Made by a program: the position numbers and the translations under genes. 5,271 nt of DNA, taken from NCBI GenBank assembly GCA_003455655.1, contig DMQP01000083.1, positions 1 through 5,271 on the forward strand, in the 5' to 3' direction. The notes beneath the pieces were generated by a model. That model did no database searches, was not told the DNA's origin, and saw nothing but the letters and a program-made list of their open reading frames with translations. Source of the stretch: Treponema sp. (GTDB lineage: Bacteria; Spirochaetota; Spirochaetia; Treponematales; Treponemataceae). This document shows, piece after piece, positions 1 to 5,271 of the stretch (positions are counted from its first letter, which is position 1; every line of letters starts with the position of its first letter).

Positions 1-390
1 TTTTTGCAAAACCACTGGTTTCAAGAATTATTTTTGGGTGCACTTAAAACAAGTTTTCAGTCGCTCAATGCATTTTCAATTGTAACGCATCTTGATTCTC
101 TTTTTACCTTTATGCTTTCTTCGCTTACGAGTCTTTTTGCAAATGCACTTATTCTTGCTCTTCCCATAATGGGGTCTTTGTTTTTAATAAATGCAACTAT
201 GGGTATTCTTTCAAAAGCTGCACCACAAATGAATTTACTTTCTGACGGATTCCCCATTTTGATGTTAACTGGATTTTTTATTATTACAGCGCTTATGCCC
301 TATTTGTGCAATTTCTTTACCGACTGTTTTGTTTCTGGTTATCGTTCGCTTGAACAACTGTTCATTCGATTGGGCGGGGGAGGCATATAG
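1..390 (+). CDS. fliR: FliR, flagellar type III export gate membrane protein (C-terminal part)
   Basis: This is the last 129 codons of fliR, open at the left edge; the family is usually about 250-270 residues, so roughly the N-terminal half lies outside. FliR is an integral membrane protein that assembles with FliP and FliQ into the export channel at the centre of the flagellar basal body. The visible protein has long hydrophobic stretches separated by short loops. It carries the family hallmark GILSKAAPQMN followed by GFPI, matching the usual GLLARVAPQMNVF..GFP region. The TTG at position 4 is an internal Leu codon, not a start, because the frame is open through position 1. The C terminus RLGGGGI is unusual; its glycine codons also form the flhB ribosome-binding site. 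The stop TAG (388-390) shares its last G with the flhB GTG. The identity is supported by the PQMN motif and by the flhB-flhA genes that follow. Confidence 0.93.
   Translation, partial: FLQNHWFQELFLGALKTSFQSLNAFSIVTHLDSLFTFMLSSLTSLFANALILALPIMGSLFLINATMGILSKAAPQMNLLSDGFPILMLTGFFIITALMPYLCNFFTDCFVSGYRSLEQLFIRLGGGGI
376..383 (+). promoter_or_regulatory. Ribosome-binding site for flhB, inside fliR
   Basis: GGGGGAGG ends 6 bases before the GTG at 390. It contains a strong GGAGG anti-16S match and lies wholly inside the last codons of fliR. It supports GTG 390 as the start: no other Met codon occurs in the flhB frame until codon 69, which would remove the conserved N terminus. Confidence 0.85.
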
Positions 391-1505
391 TGGCAGCATC
401 TCAACTTGACCTGCAGTGGTTTGCTCCTGAAGACGAAGGTCGTACCGAAGAAGCCTCAGAATATAAACTTCGTAAAGCTCGGGAAGAAGGTCGTGTTGCA
501 AAAAGCCAAGAACTTAACGGAACTATTGTCTATTTGTTTTGTACTGTGCTTTTAGTTTTTCTTGGTCCCTGGATTGAAGAACATCTAGTTGAAATGATGT
601 ATTTCTTTTTCAATCACGTTACTACTTCAAATATAACTGACGGTGCTTTTGCCTATGTCTTTGCCCGTTGCTTTTTGTTTTGCGTTATTCCCTTTTGCCT
701 TGTAGGTATTTTTGCTGGCGTTACTATAAACCTAATTCAAAACCGTGGATTTATTTTTACAACAAAAACTATCACTCCTAAATTCAGTAAAATAATTCCT
801 AAGTTTGGAGAATATTTTAAGCGCACTCTTTTTTCGGGACAAGGTTTGTTCAACATTGCAAAGTCAATTTTAAAAGTTGCAATCATAGGCATCATTGCTT
901 TTTTTATGATTCGCTCAAACCTTCCGACAGTGCTTGAACTTTTGCATGTAGGTGGACCCCAGCTTGCATTGAAACGAATATCTGGAATGGTTGCTCGCCT
1001 TATGCTTGTTTCTGCGGTTGTGCTTTTAGTTTTTGCAATTCTTGACTACATTGTTCAGCGCCGTGTCTTTAAGCGAGAAATGAAAATGACAAAGCAAGAA
1101 GTTAAGCAGGAATACAAAGAGATGGAAGGTGACCCTGAAGTTAAAGGGCATCTTGAAAGTGCTCAAAAACAACTGCTTTCACAAAATATGCCTAAGGCCG
1201 TAAAAGAATCTGATGTGGTTATTACAAACCCTACGCACTATGCAGTTGCTCTTAGGTGGCGCCAAGAGTTAGCTTCAGCTCCAGAAGTGTCTGCAAAAGG
1301 AACAGACCTTACCGCACAGAACATGAAACGCATTGCTTACGAAAATGATGTTCCTGTGGTAGAAAATAAGCCTTTGGCTCGAAGTCTCTATACAAATGTT
1401 GAAATTGGTGATATAATACCTAATGACTACTTGCAGATTGTCGCGACAGTCTATGCGCAAGTTGGTTATATGAATAAAAATAAAGACGCTTCCGGAAGGG
1501 GATAA
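390..1505 (+). CDS. flhB: FlhB, flagellar export substrate-specificity switch protein
   Basis: FlhB (371 aa, normal length) is a membrane component of the flagellar export gate. It switches export from rod/hook subunits to filament subunits after cleaving itself. The N-terminal cytoplasmic part has the family motif DEGRTEEASEYKLRKAREEG (residues 15-34). Four hydrophobic segments follow at roughly 45-63, 88-116, 158-175 and 200-222. A charged linker (KMTKQEVKQEYKEMEGDPEVK, about 232-252) leads to the cytoplasmic domain. The autocleavage motif NPTH is intact at 280-283, with the expected cut between N280 and P281, followed by YAVAL. The later family motifs VPVVENKPLARSLY and EIGDIIP are also present. 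Translation starts at GTG, which overlaps the fliR TAG by one base and suggests coupled translation. The stop is TAA. The 34-bp gap to flhA is the largest in the window. I see no truncation, and all catalytic residues are present. Confidence 0.97.
   Translation: MAASQLDLQWFAPEDEGRTEEASEYKLRKAREEGRVAKSQELNGTIVYLFCTVLLVFLGPWIEEHLVEMMYFFFNHVTTSNITDGAFAYVFARCFLFCVIPFCLVGIFAGVTINLIQNRGFIFTTKTITPKFSKIIPKFGEYFKRTLFSGQGLFNIAKSILKVAIIGIIAFFMIRSNLPTVLELLHVGGPQLALKRISGMVARLMLVSAVVLLVFAILDYIVQRRVFKREMKMTKQEVKQEYKEMEGDPEVKGHLESAQKQLLSQNMPKAVKESDVVITNPTHYAVALRWRQELASAPEVSAKGTDLTAQNMKRIAYENDVPVVENKPLARSLYTNVEIGDIIPNDYLQIVATVYAQVGYMNKNKDASGRG
1227..1238 (+). other. FlhB NPTH autocleavage motif
   Basis: AAC CCT ACG CAC encodes Asn280-Pro281-Thr282-His283. 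In the FlhB/SctU family the Asn cyclises and the chain breaks between Asn and Pro, leaving a non-covalently bound C-terminal fragment. The motif is canonical, so this FlhB should be competent for the specificity switch. Confidence 0.93.
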
Positions 1506-1511
1506 CCGGTT
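1489..1511. repeat. Two adjacent CCGG-centred palindromes at the end of flhB
   Basis: CTTCCGGAAG (1489-1498) is a perfect 10-bp palindrome in the last codons of flhB. AACCGGTT (1504-1511) is a perfect 8-bp palindrome overlapping the flhB TAA stop. They share the CCGG core but have different flanks. No loop or T-run follows, so neither looks like an intrinsic terminator. They may be chance; no function is assigned. Confidence 0.4.
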
Positions 1512-1525
1512 GTCTTAAAACTGAT

Positions 1526-1535
1526 GGGGTGGGAT
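1526..1535 (+). promoter_or_regulatory. Ribosome-binding site for flhA
   Basis: The G-rich GGGGTGGGAT lies in the flhB-flhA gap and ends about 4 bases before ATG 1540. Its GGTG core, 8 bases from the start, fits the GGAGGTGAT anti-16S consensus imperfectly. It sits between CTGAT (1521-1525) and ATCAG (1534-1538), which could pair and place most of it in an 8-base loop. Confidence 0.65.
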
Positions 1536-1539
1536 CAGA

Positions 1540-3666
1540 ATGCCTGAAACTCAATTGAGTCTACGGGAACGAATTTTCTCTTTTGCAACTTCAAATGCAC
1601 TTGCAGTCGGCGTAGTACTCGTCGTTCTGTTTTTATTTATTCCTCTTCCAAAAGTTCTTATTGATTTAGGCATGGTGGTTAATCTTGCGCTGTCTCTTAT
1701 TATTTTGCTTACCACTGTTTACATGCGCAATTCCGCAGATTTTAGTTCTTTCCCACAAGTTATTTTGTTTACAACAATGTTTGGACTTGCTCTGAATATT
1801 ACCTCAACGAGAAACATTTTGTTACAACATGACATGAACAATCAGAGTGAAATGGTTAAGACTTTCTCTCAAATTGTTGCGGGAGACAATTTAGTTATTG
1901 GTTTTGTTATCTTTATTATTCTTATTGTGGTTCAAGTTCTTGTTGTTACCAAAGGTGCAGAACGTGTTTCAGAAGTAAAGGCACGCTTTACACTTGATGC
2001 AATGAACAACAAGATGTTTGATATTCAAAATGATTTGAATGCAGGTGTCATTAACGAAGAGGAAGCTGCTCGACGAAAAAATAATGTTCGTCGCGAAGTT
2101 GCATTCTTTTCTTCAATGGACGGTGCTTCTAAGTTTGTAAGTGGTAATGTTAAAGCTGGCATCTTTATTACCGTGGTAAATCTTGTTGGCGGAATTATAA
2201 GCGGTTCTGTTCCTGCCTTAGGTGGAAATATGTCGGTAACAGAAGCACTCAATACCTACGCTCGTCTTACCATTGGTGATGGACTTATGAGTCAGCTTCC
2301 TGCCATTATGCTTTCTTTTGCAACAGGTCTTTTGGTTACTGGTTCTGATTCTGAAATTGGACTGGGCGATCGTCTTAAAAAAGAATTTACTATCGATGGT
2401 TCAATGTATTTGATTGTGGGTGCAGTTCTTGTTGTCTTAGGACTTGTCTTCCACAATATGTCATCGATTGCTCTTATTCCTGTTGGTCTTTTGTTTGCTT
2501 TCATTGGTGTTCGAATGAATCGTTCTATTGCGCGGGAACAGACACAGAAAAAAGAAGAAGAAGCAAAAGCGAGTGCCGCACATCAGACAGGTTCTTCTCC
2601 AGACGATGTGTCTCCTGCGGTTATGCCAGAACCGCTTGCACTCGATTTAGGTTATGCTCTTGTTCCTTTGGTAGATCAAAGTAAAGGTGCTGAATTGCTC
2701 GATCGTGTTACTCGTATTCGAAGAGAGTCTGCCCTTGATTTGGGTCTTGTTATGCCAAAGATTCGTATTCGCGACAACATGATGCTTGCTCCAGAAGAGT
2801 ATTCATTTAAAATTTACGGAATTGAAGTTGGTAAGAGTCGTCTTCGTCCAGGATTCTATATGTGTCTTAACACAGGTGGTGTTCCCCGTGATAAAGAAAT
2901 TCATGGAGAAGCAACAGTTGATCCTGCCTTCGGTATGCCTGCAGTTTGGCTTTCTGAAGATAAACGTGCTGAAGCAGAAAATGCTGGTTATGCAGTTGTA
3001 GATCCACCTACAATTATTGCAACTCACTTAACAGAAATTATTCGTCGTCATGCAGCAGATATTTTGACTCGTCAGGAAGTAAGCAACATTATCGAAAAAG
3101 TTAAAGAAACAAATCCTGTCGTAGTTAACGAAGTACTTTCTGGTGACCATCACTTTACTTATGGTGAAATAGAAACTGTTCTCAAGAATCTGCTTGCTGA
3201 ACAAGTTAGTATTCGCAATATGGTTGCTATTCTTGAAACCCTTGCTAACTTTGCTCCTGTTACTAAAGATCCATGGAAACTTACTGAACGTGTTCGTGAA
3301 GCTTTAGGTGCACAAATATGTCTTCAGTATTGTGATGAAAATAAAGTCTTGCGCATTATTCGTATGGATTATGCTTTGTGTCAGAAGATTCTCGAAAAAC
3401 GTAATGTTGATGCAAGCGGTCGTCCTGTTGTTGCTTTTGATCCGGTAGATGGAAGAGCATATATTAAAGCCGTTAGTGACAGTGTTGCTGCGGTTCAGCA
3501 AACCAGTCATTCAATTCCCATTATTTTGTGTCCTTCAGAAGTACGACTTTTAGTTAAATCTTCGACAGAACGCGAACTTCCGGGTCTTGTTGTGCTTTCA
3601 ATTAATGAAGTTGCTGCTGCTGGTTCAAGTATAAAAGTAGAGGAGATTGGAGAAATTCATGTATAA
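1540..3666 (+). CDS. flhA: FlhA, flagellar type III export gate ion-coupled protein
   Basis: FlhA (708 aa; family about 680-710) forms the nonameric export gate in the inner membrane and docks chaperone-substrate complexes. Hydrophobic segments appear near 20-36, 41-60, 73-89, 117-137, 205-222, 250-267, 288-304 and 308-325, matching the usual eight. The cytoplasmic loop between segments 4 and 5 has the FHIPEP signature GAERVSEVKARFTLDAM (139-155), DLNAG and MDGASKF. A charged, low-complexity linker (about 330-362) leads to the soluble domain, which begins near LALDLGYALVPLVD. The chaperone-docking residues known in Salmonella (D456, F459, T490) align with D461, F464 and T495. R91, R142, R149, D153, K198 and D247 of the conserved charged set are kept (Salmonella R94, R147, R154, D158, K203, D249). 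Three sites depart from Salmonella: N203 for D208, G82 for R85, and NNKMFDIQ (156-163) for PGKQMAID. The end of the gene overlaps the flhF start by 8 bp. Confidence 0.97.
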   Translation: MPETQLSLRERIFSFATSNALAVGVVLVVLFLFIPLPKVLIDLGMVVNLALSLIILLTTVYMRNSADFSSFPQVILFTTMFGLALNITSTRNILLQHDMNNQSEMVKTFSQIVAGDNLVIGFVIFIILIVVQVLVVTKGAERVSEVKARFTLDAMNNKMFDIQNDLNAGVINEEEAARRKNNVRREVAFFSSMDGASKFVSGNVKAGIFITVVNLVGGIISGSVPALGGNMSVTEALNTYARLTIGDGLMSQLPAIMLSFATGLLVTGSDSEIGLGDRLKKEFTIDGSMYLIVGAVLVVLGLVFHNMSSIALIPVGLLFAFIGVRMNRSIAREQTQKKEEEAKASAAHQTGSSPDDVSPAVMPEPLALDLGYALVPLVDQSKGAELLDRVTRIRRESALDLGLVMPKIRIRDNMMLAPEEYSFKIYGIEVGKSRLRPGFYMCLNTGGVPRDKEIHGEATVDPAFGMPAVWLSEDKRAEAENAGYAVVDPPTIIATHLTEIIRRHAADILTRQEVSNIIEKVKETNPVVVNEVLSGDHHFTYGEIETVLKNLLAEQVSIRNMVAILETLANFAPVTKDPWKLTERVREALGAQICLQYCDENKVLRIIRMDYALCQKILEKRNVDASGRPVVAFDPVDGRAYIKAVSDSVAAVQQTSHSIPIILCPSEVRLLVKSSTERELPGLVVLSINEVAAAGSSIKVEEIGEIHV
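3649..3653 (+). promoter_or_regulatory. Ribosome-binding site deciding the flhF start
   Basis: GGAGA sits 5 bases before ATG 3659, inside the flhA C-terminal codons. A second AGGAG (3641-3645) is 13 bases from that ATG and only 1 base from the alternative TTG at 3647. The spacing therefore favours ATG 3659 over TTG 3647. Confidence 0.7.
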
Positions 3667-4921
3667 TCAAGAAAGTTTAGACACTGGTCTCTACATTGAA
3701 GGACGTTCTGATACAGAATGTAAAGAAAGACTCTATAAATTATTTGGTACTGAATATGAGATTATGGGAAGAAAGACAATTCCTAAACCAGGTTTTTTAG
3801 GTTTTGGTCAAAAAGATGTATGTCGTCTTTACTACCGTACAAATATTCATAAGCCAGTCAGTGAACCTGCTGTTGTTAAGCCTCAACTTTCTTTAGAAGA
3901 GGCACAGGCTGCTATTGGAAAAATTACTTCGAAAATGTCAAACGCTGCTTCAGATGATTTTGAAAAAAACCGCAACGAAATTATTCTTAAAAGTCAGCTT
4001 GGTCAAATTGCAAATAAGCTTGATGTGTTAATGAAAAATGTTTCGCCAGAGACAAATTATCATCCCTCTATAAAACGAATTGAGGAACTGCTTACCGAAA
4101 ATGAATTTACACCTTCCTACATTCGGGCTATGTGTGAAAAAGTACGTACTCAGTTTAGTCTTAAAAAACTTGACGATTACGATGCCGTACAAAATGCGGT
4201 TATTGATTGGATTGGAGAAAGTCTTACTATTTCAAAAGATGTGGTAAAGCGTCCACCCCATGTTGTTATTATTGTAGGTCCAACTGGTGTAGGTAAGACA
4301 ACAACATTGGTAAAATTTGCTGGTAACCTTTTGCGTGATGCTCGTAAAAACAAAAAGGCAGACCCTGTTGTTCATTTTATAACAACAGACTTTATGCGTG
4401 TTGGTGCTTATGACATGCTTAGTCATTACACTTCAATTCTTAACATGTCAATTGAAAAAGCAGAAACTGCAGAAGATGTTTCGACACTCTTTAAAAATTA
4501 TCGCAATAACTCAGACTACATTTTTATAGACACCAGCGGTTTAAGTCCTAACGATTACACAGAAATTGCAAACATGAGAGCAGTGCTTGATGTTCCCGAC
4601 ATGCATCCAGAAATTTATTTAGCGGTAACTGCAAGTACAAAGGCTAAAGACCTTGAAGTAATAATGCGCAATTACGAACAGTTTAATTATGACAGTGTCA
4701 TCATTACCAAATATGATGAGACCTCTTCATACGGAAATGTCCTCAGTGTTCTTTCCGAAAAGAACAAGGCTATTTCTTGGATAACGACCGGTCAGCAGGT
4801 TCCTCGTTTTATTGAGCGCGCAAACCCGGGACGTTTTTTGATGGATCTTGATGGCTTTAACAAAAATGAAGCACACATCAAGGAAAAATTTAATTACGAA
4901 CCAAGCAAGGAAGACAGATAG
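3659..4921 (+). CDS. flhF: FlhF, SRP-type GTPase for flagellar placement
   Basis: FlhF is a membrane-associated GTPase of the Ffh/FtsY (SRP) family that fixes the site of flagellar assembly. The chosen ATG gives 420 aa; an in-frame TTG at 3647 would add four residues but has poor spacing. Residues 1-65 form a small N-terminal domain with GFLGFG at 45-50. A polar, probably helical region (about 75-130) precedes the helical N-domain (about 136-195). The G domain has G1 GPTGVGKTT at 207-215 (Lys213), a DFMR motif at 244-247 where DTYR is usual, G3 DTSGL at 291-295 where DTAGR is usual, G4 TKYDE at 350-354 and G5-type ITTGQQVP at 375-382. Nucleotide-binding residues thus look intact, but the G3 Arg is Leu. 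At 420 aa it is longer than Bacillus FlhF (about 366). The gene starts inside flhA and is followed after 9 bp by flhG, the usual partner. Confidence 0.95.
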   Translation: MYNQESLDTGLYIEGRSDTECKERLYKLFGTEYEIMGRKTIPKPGFLGFGQKDVCRLYYRTNIHKPVSEPAVVKPQLSLEEAQAAIGKITSKMSNAASDDFEKNRNEIILKSQLGQIANKLDVLMKNVSPETNYHPSIKRIEELLTENEFTPSYIRAMCEKVRTQFSLKKLDDYDAVQNAVIDWIGESLTISKDVVKRPPHVVIIVGPTGVGKTTTLVKFAGNLLRDARKNKKADPVVHFITTDFMRVGAYDMLSHYTSILNMSIEKAETAEDVSTLFKNYRNNSDYIFIDTSGLSPNDYTEIANMRAVLDVPDMHPEIYLAVTASTKAKDLEVIMRNYEQFNYDSVIITKYDETSSYGNVLSVLSEKNKAISWITTGQQVPRFIERANPGRFLMDLDGFNKNEAHIKEKFNYEPSKEDR

Positions 4922-4925
4922 GAGA
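4920..4925 (+). promoter_or_regulatory. Ribosome-binding site for flhG
   Basis: AGGAGA overlaps the flhF TAG stop and ends 5 bases before ATG 4931. It is a standard strong site, and its overlap with the stop suggests flhF and flhG are translationally coupled. Confidence 0.85.
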
Positions 4926-4930
4926 TATCA

Positions 4931-5271
4931 ATGGAAAAACAGGCAGACGAACTGCGTGCTATGATGGGCAAGACAGAAGAGGGAAAAACTCGTGAACACA
5001 AAACACGCATCATTGCAATAACATCTGGTAAGGGGGGTGTTGGAAAAACAAATATAGCGGTTAACATGGCAATTGCCTATGCTCAGCTTGGTAAAAAAGT
5101 CATTTTGATTGACGGTGACTTGGGTATGGCTAATGTAAATGTTCTTTTGAATATTGTTCCCCAGTATAACCTCATGCAAGTTATAAATCATCAGAAAAAG
5201 ATGAATGAAATAATTCTTGATACCGAATTTGGCATTAAGTTTATTGCAGGTGCAAACGGCTTTTCAAAAAT
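4931..5271 (+). CDS. flhG: FlhG (FleN/YlxH), MinD-like flagellar number ATPase (N-terminal part)
   Basis: The frame opens at ATG 4931 and is still open at the right edge, giving 113 full codons of a protein usually about 270-300 aa. FlhG is a MinD/ParA-type ATPase that limits flagellar number and acts with FlhF. The deviant Walker A is SGKGGVGKT at 32-40, with signature Lys34 and P-loop Lys39. The next motif, IDGDLGMANVNVLL (60-73), is the MinD/FlhG switch-I type sequence with Asp63. Before the ATPase core is a short basic extension containing KQADELR (3-9). This matches the DQAxxLR element that in Bacillus FlhG stimulates FlhF GTPase activity; the Gln is kept and the Asp is Lys. MinD lacks this extension, so the motif and the adjacent flhF argue for FlhG. 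The membrane-targeting C-terminal helix would lie outside the window. Confidence 0.94.
   Translation, partial: MEKQADELRAMMGKTEEGKTREHKTRIIAITSGKGGVGKTNIAVNMAIAYAQLGKKVILIDGDLGMANVNVLLNIVPQYNLMQVINHQKKMNEIILDTEFGIKFIAGANGFSK

Noticed and set aside
4..390. TTG at position 4 as a true gene start
   Set aside because: The frame is open to the window edge and the protein is only the C-terminal half of FliR, so the TTG is an internal Leu codon.
1489..1511. Rho-independent terminator between flhB and flhA
   Set aside because: The palindromes are loopless and not followed by a T-run, and the operon context argues for read-through.
1524..1547. Seven-codon reading frame (ATG to TGA) overlapping the flhA start, a possible leader peptide
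   Set aside because: It has no ribosome-binding site of its own, and its first codons are the G-rich flhA binding site. It is probably chance.
2786..3001. 71-aa + strand frame inside flhA
   Set aside because: It lies wholly within the well-conserved FlhA cytoplasmic domain in another frame, and its product has no recognisable motif.
5032..5037. Run of six G in flhG, a possible slippage tract
   Set aside because: It is explained by the Lys-Gly-Gly codons of the conserved Walker A motif and is shorter than the poly-G tracts known to vary in treponemes.
4928..5191. Minus-strand frame of 87 aa over the start of flhG, and similar antisense frames at 57-257, 265-501, 1275-1460, 2025-2252, 2292-2504, 2803-3027, 3304-3510 and 4232-4426
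   Set aside because: All lie opposite strongly conserved flagellar genes, show no convincing start signals or domains, and look like shadows of AT-rich coding sequence.

Overview
The window is a slice of a spirochaete flagellar export operon, most likely from a Treponema-type organism. Five genes lie head to tail on the + strand and fill almost the whole window: fliR (3' end only), flhB, flhA, flhF and flhG (5' end only). The DNA is AT-rich and the proteins match their flagellar families throughout. The fliR-flhB-flhA-flhF-flhG order is the one I recall from the large Treponema fla operon. The genus is inferred from gene order and protein style; no rRNA or other marker gene is present.

Layout: the C-terminal half of FliR ends at 390. 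flhB starts on a GTG that shares one base with the fliR stop. A 34-bp gap with small palindromes precedes flhA (1540-3666). flhF begins inside the last codons of flhA (ATG at 3659, 8-bp overlap). flhG begins 9 bp after flhF, at 4931, and runs off the right edge. I see no promoter, terminator, RNA gene, mobile element, CRISPR array or long repeat. No stretch over 300 bp lacks a gene.

Function: FliR, FlhB and FlhA are membrane parts of the flagellar type III export gate. FliR helps form the channel, FlhB is the self-cleaving specificity switch, and FlhA is the chaperone-docking, ion-coupled component. FlhF (SRP-type GTPase) and FlhG (MinD-type ATPase) set where and how many flagella are built. 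In a spirochaete these would be periplasmic flagella inserted near the cell poles. The tight spacing suggests co-transcription and translational coupling.

I found no new system here. The points most worth checking are residue-level departures from the best-studied homologues. FlhA has Asn where Salmonella has Asp208, and its second cytoplasmic motif is rewritten. FlhF lacks the Arg of its G3 motif, while its partner FlhG keeps the N-terminal GTPase-activator motif.
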